Assembly: GCF_964253915.1 (NCBI RefSeq)
Contig: NZ_CAXUSG020000013.1
Coordinates: forward strand, 1-64,000
Origin: Metarhizobium sp964253915
GTDB lineage: Bacteria > Pseudomonadota > Alphaproteobacteria > Rhizobiales > Rhizobiaceae
Direction: 5' to 3'
Length of the DNA stretch: 64,000 nucleotides
The notes beneath the pieces were generated by a model. The model saw only the letters and a list, made by a program, of their open reading frames with translations, was not told the origin of the DNA and did not search any database. Positions within the stretch are counted from its first letter, which is position 1. Each line of letters begins with the position of its first letter. Made by a program: the position numbers and the translations under genes. Of the stretch, positions 37,642-46,096 are shown piece by piece.

Positions 37642-38088
37642 ATGGATGACATATATAACAGCAGGATTCTCGAATTCGCCGGCAATATCCCGCGGATCGG
37701 GATCATGGAAGACGCCGATGCCAGCGCCCAGGCGCATTCAAAGCTCTGTGGCTCGAAGGTGAAAATCTTCCTGAAGATGGATGGCGATACCGTTACCGAC
37801 TTCTCCCATGACGTCAAAGCCTGCGCGCTCGGGCAGGCGTCGTCGTCGATCATGGCCCGTCATGTGGTGGGTGCGACGGCCGCCGAGTTGCGGCAGGCAC
37901 GCGAAGACATGCTGGCCATGCTCAAGGCCGACGGCGAAGGCCCCTCCGGCCGGTTCGAGGACATGCGCTACCTGCGGCCGGTCAAGGATTACAAGGCGCG
38001 TCACGCTTCGACGATGCTGACCTTCGATGCGGTCGTCGATGCCATCGGGCAGATCGAGGCGAAGCGCGCTGAAACCGCCGTGGCCTAG
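37642..38088 (+). CDS. SufU/IscU-like iron-sulfur scaffold protein lacking the third cysteine
   Basis: 148 residues of the IscU/SufU fold. Two of the three ligand cysteines are present: Cys36 in SKLCGSK and Cys61 in VKACALGQASSS. The third, normally in a RxxC segment near the C-terminus, is replaced in KARHASTMLTF (residues 118-128). Cluster assembly by the standard mechanism is therefore doubtful, and a regulatory or carrier role is possible. No cysteine desulfurase gene is adjacent. It is followed 10 bases later by yidD. Confidence 0.85.
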   Translation: MDDIYNSRILEFAGNIPRIGIMEDADASAQAHSKLCGSKVKIFLKMDGDTVTDFSHDVKACALGQASSSIMARHVVGATAAELRQAREDMLAMLKADGEGPSGRFEDMRYLRPVKDYKARHASTMLTFDAVVDAIGQIEAKRAETAVA

Positions 38089-38098
38089 GTCGGGCGGC

Positions 38099-38509
38099 AT
38101 GTGCGAATTCTGTGTCATTCGTGACCATGACGACGATGGGCAGACTGAGCGGCCGGCTGCAAAGCGTCGCGATGGCTCCGATCCGCCAGCGCGCTCGCGC
38201 AACTATCGCGGTCCGTTTCGCAAGACGCCGGGCCGGCTTTTCGGCATGGCAATGATCCGGCTGTACCAGCTCACGCTCTCCAGCCTGATCGGCAACTCCT
38301 GCCGGCATCTGCCGACCTGTTCCGAATACGGCTATGAGGCGATCGCGCGGCACGGATTCTGGGCTGGCGGCTGGATGACATTGTTTCGGGTCGGGCGTTG
38401 CGGGCCGGGCGGGACCAGTGGTTTCGATCCGGTTCCGGAAGTGATCGAGACGAAGACCTGGTTCAAGCCTTGGGTCTATTGGTCCCTGGGCAAGCGCAGC
38501 CGGGATTAA
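38099..38509 (+). CDS. yidD: membrane protein insertion efficiency factor YidD
   Basis: 136 residues. The YidD core shows LYQLTLSSLIGNSCRHLPTC, then SEYGYEAIARHGFWAGGWM and RCGPGGTSGFDPVP. It assists YidC/Sec-dependent insertion of inner membrane proteins. The N-terminal 45 residues before the core are an unusual polar extension with a CEFC near the start. Codes 10 bases after the scaffold gene; its stop codon is inside a palindrome. Confidence 0.92.
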   Translation: MCEFCVIRDHDDDGQTERPAAKRRDGSDPPARSRNYRGPFRKTPGRLFGMAMIRLYQLTLSSLIGNSCRHLPTCSEYGYEAIARHGFWAGGWMTLFRVGRCGPGGTSGFDPVPEVIETKTWFKPWVYWSLGKRSRD

Positions 38510-38522
38510 TTGCCCGGCTGCG
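38495..38522. terminator. bidirectional terminator overlapping the yidD stop
   Basis: CGCAGCCGGG (38495-38504) and CCCGGCTGCG (38513-38522) form a 10-bp stem around an 8-base loop that contains the TAA of yidD. It separates yidD from the convergent SRPBCC gene. Confidence 0.75.
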
Positions 38523-38541
38523 ATCTACCTTGTTTGGAAAA

Positions 38542-39072
38542 TCAGGGCAGGCGCCGATCATATTCGGCGTGCAACTTGTTCCATTCGTCCCAGAACGGCC
38601 GCGGCTGCTTTTCGGCCAACCGGGCGGCCAGTATGTCAAGATGGGCATGCCACCCGGCGGAAACCATCAGCCTGAACGTACGATCCGGCGTGCGGCGGTG
38701 GATCAGGGTCAGGAGCACATCCTTGCCCATCGGCTTGAGTTCGAAGCTGACCTCGCTGCTCTTGCCCCAGGTGAAGACCAGTTTTCTCGGCGCGTCGAAT
38801 TCGATGATCTGGGACTGCATGCGATGCTCGTCGCTGAAGCCGTCCGGCTTGGCACCCGGCGGATCCGTCAGTTCGTCGTTGCGCCAGTGGAGTTCGAAGG
38901 ACGAACCGACCCGCGCGTCCATCACCCCAGCAGCCAACCATTTGCGACGCATGTTGCTGTCGGTCAGATAGAACCAGATCCGTTCTGCCGGACCCGGCAG
39001 CAGTCGCACGATCTTCAAGGTGTCGGGTTCGGTCAGCACGCCGTAGGCATCAAGTGTTGCAAGATCATTCAT
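38542..39072 (-). CDS. SRPBCC/AHSA1-family protein
   Basis: 176 residues of the START-like Aha1 C-terminal family (IVRLLPGPAERIWFYLTDSN, RRKWLAAGVMDARVGSSFEL, FTWGKSSEVSFEL). These proteins bind small hydrophobic ligands and are often paired with ArsR regulators, as here: its ATG lies within the last codons of the ArsR gene. A further ATG one codon upstream is possible. Ligand unknown. Confidence 0.88.
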   Translation of the reverse strand: MNDLATLDAYGVLTEPDTLKIVRLLPGPAERIWFYLTDSNMRRKWLAAGVMDARVGSSFELHWRNDELTDPPGAKPDGFSDEHRMQSQIIEFDAPRKLVFTWGKSSEVSFELKPMGKDVLLTLIHRRTPDRTFRLMVSAGWHAHLDILAARLAEKQPRPFWDEWNKLHAEYDRRLP

Positions 39073-39433
39073 CATTCTTCTCCTCTTCGGTATTTTCTTC
39101 AGTGGAATCCTCTTCACGCAAAAGCGTTTCGAGGACATCGAGTCGGTCGTTCCAGAAGCGCTCGTAGAAACCCAGCCATTCATGGGCGCGGGCCAGCGGA
39201 CCGGGGTCCAGGCGGCAGAAATGGGTGCGGCCATCCACCCGGCGCCGGATCAATCCGGCACTTTCCAACACCTTGATATGTTTCGAAGCCGCCGCGAGCG
39301 AAATGTCGAACGGTTCGGCAAGCTGGCCGATCGTTCGTTCGCCCGCGGCAAGCGTGCGCAGGATGCTTCGGCGCGTGTCGTCGCCGAGGGCATGAAAGAC
39401 TGAGTTCATGTGCGATGTCTGTAATTCAACCAT
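39065..39433 (-). CDS. ArsR-family transcriptional regulator
   Basis: 122 residues. The winged HTH (IGQLAEPFDISLAAASKHIK, VLESAGLIRRRVDGRTHFC) is of the ArsR/SmtB type without the metal-binding cysteine pair, followed by a Glu-rich C-terminal tail. ATG at 39433 or 39409; neither has a clear ribosome binding site. Two matching inverted repeats, one over the 39433 start codon, are its probable operators, implying autoregulation of the arsR-SRPBCC operon. Confidence 0.87.
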   Translation of the reverse strand: MVELQTSHMNSVFHALGDDTRRSILRTLAAGERTIGQLAEPFDISLAAASKHIKVLESAGLIRRRVDGRTHFCRLDPGPLARAHEWLGFYERFWNDRLDVLETLLREEDSTEENTEEEKNDE

Positions 39434-39481
39434 GTAGTTGAATATAGGGACGGGGATTCCGATAGTCAACCACTTGGTTGA
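39425..39481. promoter_or_regulatory. pair of ArsR operator candidates
   Basis: Two near-identical inverted repeats: CAACCA-TG-TAGTTG at 39427-39440 and CAACCA-CT-TGGTTG at 39467-39480, each followed by AATAT. Their centres are 40 bp apart, nearly four helical turns, so bound dimers would face the same side. They lie immediately upstream of and over the start of the ArsR gene and about 155 bases before thrS. Confidence 0.75.
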
Positions 39482-39635
39482 ATATTCTTTGACGGTGCCA
39501 TGGCGGGCGTTTGCGTGCGAAGCCCTTCCCATTTTCACGCTTTCGGCTTATATCGCGCACGTTCATGCGCCGGGCATCCGGCTCGAAAATCACCACCCGC
39601 ATTCGTTGGCGGGACTGGACACAAGGAGACTATTC

Positions 39636-41636
39636 ATGTCCGCAGCTGTTTCCCTGACTTTTCCTGACGGCAATGTCCGTACCTTCGACGCCGGCACCAC
39701 GGGCCGCGACGTCGCCGAATCCATTTCCAAGTCGCTCGTCAAAAAAGCTGTCGCCATTGCGATCGACGGCACGGTGCGCGACCTGTCGGATGCCGTCACC
39801 GACGGCAAGATCGAGATCATCACCCGCAGCGATCCGCGTGCGCTGGAACTGATCCGCCACGATGCCGCCCACGTCATGGCCGAGGCCGTGCAGGAACTGT
39901 GGCCCGGCACGCAGGTGACGATCGGCCCGGTGATCGAGAACGGTTTTTATTACGATTTCGCCCGCGACGAACCCTTTACGCCCGACGACCTGCCGGTCAT
40001 CGAGAAGAAGATGAAGGAAATCATCGCCCGCAACGCGCCGTTCACCAAGCAGATCTGGTCGCGCGACAAGGCCAAGGAGGTCTTTGCCGCCAAGGGCGAG
40101 AAGTACAAGGTCGAGCTCGTCGATGCGATCCCGGAAGGCCAGGACCTGAAGATCTACAATCAGGGCGAATGGTTCGACCTGTGTCGCGGCCCGCACATGG
40201 CCTCCACCGGCCAGGTCGGCACTGCCTTCAAGCTGATGAAGGTGGCCGGCGCCTATTGGCGTGGCGACAGCAACAATCCGATGCTGACCCGTATCTACGG
40301 CACGGCCTGGGCGGAACAGTCGGAACTCGACAACTATCTGCACGTGCTCGCTGAAGCCGAAAAGCGCGACCACCGCCGCCTCGGCCGCGAAATGGACCTG
40401 TTCCATTTCCAGGAAGAAGGCCCGGGCGTCGTGTTCTGGCATGGCAAGGGCTGGCGGATTTTCCAGACGCTGGTGTCATACATGCGCCGGCGGCTGGCGG
40501 CCGACTACCAGGAGGTCAACGCGCCGCAGGTGCTCGACACCGCGCTGTGGGAAACCTCCGGTCACTGGGGCTGGTACCAGGAAAACATGTTCGCGGTAAA
40601 ATCGGCGCATGCGCTGACGCATCCGGAGGACAAGGAAGCGGACAACCGCGTCTTCGCCCTGAAGCCGATGAACTGCCCCGGCCACATCCAGATCTTCAAG
40701 CACGGCCTGAAATCCTATCGCGAACTGCCGATCCGCCTTGCCGAGTTCGGCAACGTCCATCGCTACGAGCCCTCGGGCGCGCTGCACGGGCTGATGCGCG
40801 TTCGCGGCTTCACGCAGGATGACGCGCATATCTTCTGCACCGACGAGCAGATGGCGGCGGAATGCCTGAAGATCAACGACCTGATCCTCTCCGTCTACGA
40901 GGATTTCGGCTTCAAGGAAGTGGTGGTGAAGCTCTCCACCCGTCCGGAAAAGCGTGTCGGTTCCGATGCCTTGTGGGATCGTGCCGAGGCCGTCATGACC
41001 GACGTTCTGAAGACGATCGAGGAGCAGTCGGGCGGGCGCATCAAGACCGGCATCCTGCCGGGCGAGGGCGCTTTCTACGGGCCGAAGTTCGAATACACGC
41101 TGAAGGATGCCATCGGCCGCGAATGGCAGTGCGGCACGACGCAGGTGGACTTCAACCTGCCGGAACGTTTTGGCGCCTTCTACATCGACCAGCACTCGGA
41201 GAAGACGCAGCCGGTGATGATCCATCGCGCCATCTGCGGTTCGATGGAGCGGTTCCTCGGTATCCTCATCGAGAACTTTGCCGGTCACATGCCGCTCTGG
41301 GTGGCGCCGGTACAGGTTGTCGTCGCAACGATCACCTCGGAAGCCGACGCCTATGGCGCCGAAGTGGCCGAAGTGCTGCGCGATGCCGGGTTGACCGTCG
41401 AGACCGACTTCCGCAACGAGAAGATCAACTACAAGGTTCGTGAGCACTCGGTGACCAAGATTCCGGTGATCGTCGTCTGCGGCAAGAAGGAAGCGGAAGA
41501 GCGGTCGGTCAACATCCGCCGGCTCGGTTCGCAGGCACAGACGCCGATGGCGCTTGCCGACGCGCTTGCAGCCCTGGTGGACGAAGCGACGCCGCCGGAT
41601 GTCAAGCGCAAGGCAGCCGCCAAGCGCCCGATCTGA
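39636..41636 (+). CDS. thrS: threonyl-tRNA synthetase
   Basis: 666 residues. TGS domain (about 1-65), editing domain (about 70-230, including HDAAHVMAEAVQELW), class II catalytic core with zinc ligand Cys347 in MNCPGH, and C-terminal anticodon-binding domain (about 560-650). ATG at 39636 follows AAGGAG 8 bases upstream; the frame extending back to 39438 runs into the ArsR operators and is not used. A strong terminator follows. Confidence 0.98.
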   Translation: MSAAVSLTFPDGNVRTFDAGTTGRDVAESISKSLVKKAVAIAIDGTVRDLSDAVTDGKIEIITRSDPRALELIRHDAAHVMAEAVQELWPGTQVTIGPVIENGFYYDFARDEPFTPDDLPVIEKKMKEIIARNAPFTKQIWSRDKAKEVFAAKGEKYKVELVDAIPEGQDLKIYNQGEWFDLCRGPHMASTGQVGTAFKLMKVAGAYWRGDSNNPMLTRIYGTAWAEQSELDNYLHVLAEAEKRDHRRLGREMDLFHFQEEGPGVVFWHGKGWRIFQTLVSYMRRRLAADYQEVNAPQVLDTALWETSGHWGWYQENMFAVKSAHALTHPEDKEADNRVFALKPMNCPGHIQIFKHGLKSYRELPIRLAEFGNVHRYEPSGALHGLMRVRGFTQDDAHIFCTDEQMAAECLKINDLILSVYEDFGFKEVVVKLSTRPEKRVGSDALWDRAEAVMTDVLKTIEEQSGGRIKTGILPGEGAFYGPKFEYTLKDAIGREWQCGTTQVDFNLPERFGAFYIDQHSEKTQPVMIHRAICGSMERFLGILIENFAGHMPLWVAPVQVVVATITSEADAYGAEVAEVLRDAGLTVETDFRNEKINYKVREHSVTKIPVIVVCGKKEAEERSVNIRRLGSQAQTPMALADALAALVDEATPPDVKRKAAAKRPI

Positions 41637-41645
41637 GGATAATTG

Positions 41646-41685
41646 CTGACAGCGCCCGTCTTGTGACAGGCGCTGTCAGAATTTT
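41646..41685 (+). terminator. rho-independent terminator of thrS
   Basis: CTGACAGCGCC (41646-41656) pairs with GGCGCTGTCAG (41669-41679), followed by AATTTT. It lies 9 bases after the stop codon. Confidence 0.87.
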
Positions 41686-41763
41686 GACATCTGCATGTTA
41701 TAATGCGGGGAAGGTCGCTGCTGCGCCGTAAAAGAGTCGGCGAAAGCGGCGACCCATCATGAG

Positions 41764-42687
41764 ATGCGGGCATCATCCCGGATGGGAGCCGAAGGCGGCT
41801 TCCGGATCGATGCCGAGGGGCGGGGAAACCCGGCAAACCACTTGCAGTTCCAGAAGCTGTCTTATGCCAACGAAAACGATCCGCGTATCAAACGTTGGTT
41901 CATCCGTTCCATCGAAGGTCTATCCGGGCGCGACCGTTACGTCCGTGTCTACGAGACCTGGGTTCGCGACATCGTCGGTAAAAGCGACCGGGTATTCGGC
42001 CGGATGCTCGATCTCATCGACATTCGCCTGAACGTTCGCGGCGACTGGCCGCCGAAGAACCTGCCGGACACGCCGCTGGTCATCGTCGCCAACCATCCGT
42101 TCGGAATCGGCGACGGCATTGCCGTACTGGCGCTGGCGGAGCAGCTCGGGCGGCCGTTCAAGGTGATGATCCACAACGACCTCCTGAAGGTCGATGAAAT
42201 GGCGCCCTATTCGCTGCCGGTGTCCTTCGAGGAGACCAAGGAGGCGCTGGCGCTGAACCTGAAGACCCGCCACGAGGCGGTACGGCTCTTGAAGGAAGGC
42301 ATAACTGTCGTGGTGTTCCCGGCCGGCGGCGTCGCCACGGCGAAAAAGGGTTTTGGCCGTGCCGAGGACCTGCCGTGGAAGATGTTCCCGGCAAAACTGA
42401 TCCAGGCGGCGCATGCGAGTGTCATTCCGATCTATTTCGAAGGCCAGAACGGCCGGCTCTTCCATCTTGCCAGCAAGATTTCGATGACGTTGCGCATTTC
42501 GCTGCTCATCCGCGAATTCCGCCGGCTGTCGGGCTCGACGATCTCGTCGCGCATCGGTGAGCTGATTTCCTGGGACGAGCTGAACACCACCGACCGCAAG
42601 AACCTGACCACCCGGCTCTACGATGCCGTGTTTTCGCTGGCGCCACCGCCGAAGCGGTTCCTGAAGCGGGCGAACCGGGCGGCTTGA
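41764..42687 (+). CDS. 1-acyl-sn-glycerol-3-phosphate acyltransferase-like protein
   Basis: 307 residues of the PlsC-like lysophospholipid acyltransferase superfamily. The catalytic NHPFGIGDG (His-x4-Asp) is at about 109-117, followed by FPAGGVATAKKGFG as acceptor-site motif. No clear membrane helix; probably peripheral. Related rhizobial proteins include ornithine-lipid and hemolysin-type acyltransferases, so the acceptor is not certain. The ATG at 41764 lacks a ribosome binding site and starts further in (41782) are possible. Confidence 0.85.
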   Translation: MRASSRMGAEGGFRIDAEGRGNPANHLQFQKLSYANENDPRIKRWFIRSIEGLSGRDRYVRVYETWVRDIVGKSDRVFGRMLDLIDIRLNVRGDWPPKNLPDTPLVIVANHPFGIGDGIAVLALAEQLGRPFKVMIHNDLLKVDEMAPYSLPVSFEETKEALALNLKTRHEAVRLLKEGITVVVFPAGGVATAKKGFGRAEDLPWKMFPAKLIQAAHASVIPIYFEGQNGRLFHLASKISMTLRISLLIREFRRLSGSTISSRIGELISWDELNTTDRKNLTTRLYDAVFSLAPPPKRFLKRANRAA

Positions 42688-42720
42688 CGAAAGCCGCCGG
42701 TATTTCAAGATCCGGTTTCT

Positions 42721-43695
42721 TTATTCGACGCTTTCAGCCACCTTCGGTTCGGCAAGCAGCACCTCGACGTCGGTGTTGCGGCCGGCTTCGACGGTAAAGT
42801 CGCGCTGGTAGATCTTGTCCTTGTTGCGGGCGACGGCCGTGTATTGGCCTTCTGCCAGCACCATCGTCGGGAAGGCGCTGACGCTTTCGGCGACGATGTC
42901 GCCCGAACTTGCCAGGATCGACCAGGCCGTATCGGCAATCGCTTCGCCGCCCTCGTCGGCCACCAGTTTCAGGGTGATCTTTGCGGCGCGGTGCTGGATC
43001 GTCGCTTCCGTCAGCTTGCCGGCCTCGACCTGGATATCGGCGCGAATGGCGGCGTTGACATCGCCATATTCGGAGACGACGTGATAGGTGCCGGCGTTCA
43101 GGCGGATGACGGTGTTGGGCGCGACGTCGGCCATGACCAGGCCACGCTCGCCATCCTCGCGCACTTCGGCGGAATAGACCGAAAAGCTCAGTTCCTTCGG
43201 TGGAATGCGCACATCGGAGCCGGAGACGGCGTTAAGAAGGATGCCGCCGGCATCGAGCACCAGCACCTGCTTGTCGGCCGTGCCGGTGAACGGCACCTGC
43301 AGTTTCTTGGTGGCGCCGGCGCGGCCGAAGGCGACATTGACGAAATAATCGCCCGGCACCAGCTGGAACGCCGCCGAGCCGCCTTCCGAGGTCGCCACCA
43401 GCGGCAGCTTGCCGTCGACGCCGGGGATCGGGCTGAACACCCGCCACGACAGGCCTTCCTGCATCGCTTCTCCTTCAGGGGTCAGGCGCGCCTCCATCGT
43501 CACGTCCTTGAGCGTGCTTTCCCCCGACGGCAACACGCCCGGCGTCGCGGAAAAAGCATTCAGCTTCGGCATCTTCGAGGTGCTCTCGAGCTGGCGGAAA
43601 TTCTGGAAGGCGTCTTCGGCGAGAAGCGGGCTACAGGCGGTGAAAAACAGCGTGATTGCGAAGCCGGCGCGTGCGGCAAATGAAAGGGATGACAT
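42721..43695 (-). CDS. exported protein with repeated beta domains, function unknown
   Basis: 324 residues with a signal peptide (FAITLFFTACSPLLA, possibly a lipobox-like TAC). At least two similar beta-sandwich segments follow (AAFQLVPGDYFVNVAFGRAG; RLNAGTYHVVSEYGDVNA; TMVLAEGQYTAVARNKDKIY), each with the G-x-Y-x-V/A pattern of carboxypeptidase-regulatory-like domains. Function unknown; single gene. Confidence 0.8.
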   Translation of the reverse strand: MSSLSFAARAGFAITLFFTACSPLLAEDAFQNFRQLESTSKMPKLNAFSATPGVLPSGESTLKDVTMEARLTPEGEAMQEGLSWRVFSPIPGVDGKLPLVATSEGGSAAFQLVPGDYFVNVAFGRAGATKKLQVPFTGTADKQVLVLDAGGILLNAVSGSDVRIPPKELSFSVYSAEVREDGERGLVMADVAPNTVIRLNAGTYHVVSEYGDVNAAIRADIQVEAGKLTEATIQHRAAKITLKLVADEGGEAIADTAWSILASSGDIVAESVSAFPTMVLAEGQYTAVARNKDKIYQRDFTVEAGRNTDVEVLLAEPKVAESVE

Positions 43696-43801
43696 CTTTT
43701 CCGGGGCCGGTTGACTTCTGTTGCAGGTGGCGGCACTTCAAACCAACCGGGCGGCAATTTCAAGGCCGTAACCGCATCCGCAGACATGAAAGCGACCCGA
43801 T

Positions 43802-44389
43802 ATGCAGAAAGACGCACACCTCCTCGACTATCTCGCCGTCCGCCGCTCGATCCCCGCCTTCCAGATGCGCGATCCCGGTCCCTCGAAAAGCGAACTGGAA
43901 GAGATCTTGCGCCTGGCTTCGCGGGTGCCCGACCACGGCAAGCTGGCACCCTGGCGCTTCGTCGTCTATCGCGGCGAGGAGCGGGTAAGGATCGGCGAGG
44001 AACTGCTGAAGCTGCGCCTTGAGGTCGAACCAAACCTGTCCGACGAACTGATCGAGGTGGAGCGTACCCGCTTCACGCGCGCACCGGCAGTCGTCGCGGT
44101 GGTCAGCACGGCCGCGCCGCATTTCAAGATCCCGGAATGGGAACAGCTGATGTCGGCAGGCGCCCTGTGCCTCAACCTGCTGATCGCAGCCAATGCGCAT
44201 GGCTATGTTTCCAACTGGCTGACGGAATGGTTTGCCTTCGACGCCCGCGCCTATCCGCTGCTCGGCGTCAAGCCGGGGGAGAAGGTGGCCGGCTTCATCC
44301 ACATCGGCTCCTCCGATTTCCCGCCGGTGGAACGGCCGCGTCCGGATCTCGGCGAAATCGTCTCCTGGGTCGGCGGCAGCGACGCGTGA
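43802..44389 (+). CDS. nitroreductase-family FMN protein (YdjA-like)
   Basis: 195 residues of the nitroreductase fold. FMN-binding N-terminus DYLAVRRSIPAFQM, mid RVPDHGKLAPWRF and the C-terminal GFIHIGSSDFPPVERPRP match the short YdjA subgroup. Cytoplasmic dimer, electron donor NAD(P)H. The stop overlaps the next gene (TGATG), a flavin reductase-like protein, suggesting a two-component flavin pair. Confidence 0.88.
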   Translation: MQKDAHLLDYLAVRRSIPAFQMRDPGPSKSELEEILRLASRVPDHGKLAPWRFVVYRGEERVRIGEELLKLRLEVEPNLSDELIEVERTRFTRAPAVVAVVSTAAPHFKIPEWEQLMSAGALCLNLLIAANAHGYVSNWLTEWFAFDARAYPLLGVKPGEKVAGFIHIGSSDFPPVERPRPDLGEIVSWVGGSDA

Positions 44390-44994
44390 TGTTTTATACC
44401 ACCGACGAAAACCGCCACGGCCTGCGCCACGATCCCTTCAAGGCGATCGTCGCTCCGCGGCCGATCGGCTGGATCGGGACGCGGGGGCTGGATGGCTCCC
44501 GCAACCTGTCGCCCTATTCGTTCTTCAATGCCATCGGTGATGCACCGAAGCTGGTGATGTTTTCATCCGGCGGACGCAAGGACAGTGCGCGCAACGCCGA
44601 AGAAACCGGCGTGTTCACCACCAATTTCGTCAGCCGTCATCTGCTTGAGAAGATGAATGCCAGCTCCGTGGCTGTGCCCTACGGTGTCGATGAGTTCGAA
44701 ATCGCCGGGTTGACGCCGAAACAGGGTGAGCTTGTCGATGCGCCTTACGTTGCGGAAGCGCTGGCGGTGCTGGAGTGCCGGGTGACGGAGATCCGTAATC
44801 CGCTGGATCTTTCGGGAAAGCCGACCGACGACGTGCTGGTTTTCGGCCAGGTGGTGGGCATCCACATCGATGAAACGATCATTCGCGACGGCCGGCTGGA
44901 CATGGCGGTGGCGCGGCCCGTCGGCCGCATGGGCTACATGGATTATTCCGAAAGCAGCGACGTGTTCGAAATGATCCGGCCGCCGAGGCCCTGA
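44389..44994 (+). CDS. flavin reductase-like FMN-binding protein
   Basis: 201 residues of the flavoprotein oxidoreductase (DIM6/NTAB) split-barrel family: VAPRPIGWIGTRGLDGSRNL, SPYSFFNAIGDAPKLVMFS, and FVSRHLLEKMNASSV. It probably binds FMN. Coupled with the nitroreductase gene. Its stop codon abuts that of the convergent CitE-like gene with no gap. Confidence 0.88.
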   Translation: MFYTTDENRHGLRHDPFKAIVAPRPIGWIGTRGLDGSRNLSPYSFFNAIGDAPKLVMFSSGGRKDSARNAEETGVFTTNFVSRHLLEKMNASSVAVPYGVDEFEIAGLTPKQGELVDAPYVAEALAVLECRVTEIRNPLDLSGKPTDDVLVFGQVVGIHIDETIIRDGRLDMAVARPVGRMGYMDYSESSDVFEMIRPPRP

Positions 44995-45888
44995 TCAGCC
45001 GTTGTTTCGACCGGGCGCGTATTGCAACAGGCGGTGCGCCCGGGCGAGATCCCTTTGCGTCAGAACCGTGCCGTCGGCGGCAAAAAGCGGGCCTGACGGG
45101 GTTGCGGAAAAACGGGCGACGATTTTCCGGGCCGTATCGATTTCCTCTGTGGTCGGGGAAAACAAGGCGTTGATGACAGGCAATTGCGCGGGGTGGAGTG
45201 CGAACTTGCCTTCGAACCCATCCGCCTTCGCTTCCCGGCAGTCCCGCTGCAGGCGGTCGGGCTGCAGCAATCCCGACGGCGAATCGATGGCGACGACACC
45301 GGCTGCTGCAGCCGCCATCTGCACCGCCGTGCGGCCGAACCGCAAAGCATCGGTCATGCGGCCCTCCGTGTCGTGAAGCCGCCCGGCGCCGAGATCGGTG
45401 GCGAGGCCCGGCATCGACCAGGCGAGACCCATCAGGCGCGGCGAATCGAACGTTCGACCGGAGGCCGCGGCGACGACTCCGCCGGCGGTATCGCCGAGCA
45501 CGGCGACGATGCCGATGTGACCTTCCGGCAGTCCGTTCATGACCTCCCGGACCGATATCATCACCTCCAGCCGCTGGATGTCGGCCAACGAGCGTGTTGC
45601 GGGCAGGACGATGCCATCGGGCGCCCCTTGCATGACCGCGTCGAGATCCGTTTCGGCCAGGCCAGACGGGAAGGCGTGGATCTGCACGAAACACGCGGCC
45701 TGTCCGGAAATCCTGGTTTTGCGCGCCTTGAGGAAATCGCTGGTGATGCGCCGGGCGTTGTTTTTGCGGTCGGGAAGGCTGGCGGGGAGATCGATGACGA
45801 CCGCATCGGCGCCGGAGCGCAGGCTGTCGGTGAGGGTTGGCGAATCGAGGCCGGGAACGAGAAGCCAGGAGCGCATCAGCGCCGCCAT
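44995..45888 (-). CDS. HpcH/HpaI aldolase/citrate lyase-family protein (CitE-like)
   Basis: 297 residues with the CitE-type TIM barrel: RSWLLVPGLDSPTLTDSLRS, GADAVVIDLPASLPDRKNNA, and GKFALHPAQLPVINALFSPT. Members cleave or condense acyl-CoA esters such as malyl- or citramalyl-CoA with Mg2+. The usual Glu of the V-x-D-L-E-D motif is absent (VIDLPASL), so substrate class is uncertain. ATG at 45888 or 45876; no other lyase subunit is encoded nearby. Confidence 0.83.
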   Translation of the reverse strand: MAALMRSWLLVPGLDSPTLTDSLRSGADAVVIDLPASLPDRKNNARRITSDFLKARKTRISGQAACFVQIHAFPSGLAETDLDAVMQGAPDGIVLPATRSLADIQRLEVMISVREVMNGLPEGHIGIVAVLGDTAGGVVAAASGRTFDSPRLMGLAWSMPGLATDLGAGRLHDTEGRMTDALRFGRTAVQMAAAAAGVVAIDSPSGLLQPDRLQRDCREAKADGFEGKFALHPAQLPVINALFSPTTEEIDTARKIVARFSATPSGPLFAADGTVLTQRDLARAHRLLQYAPGRNNG

Positions 45889-46096
45889 CCGGCAGGGGTA
45901 AGCGCCTGGCGCTGCATCTCGAAGCCTCTCCTGCTTTCTTGCCGTGTCCGAACCGTCCGTTGCTTCTGAATAGAAGCTGCCGCCAGCAGTTTCAACGGCT
46001 TCCGCCGGCGTTAACAAACATGGTGAACCAATCTTAAACTTTTTGCCGTTAGCTTTCACGGTACGAGTTCTTCATGCGCTGAGTCCCGAGGTTAAC

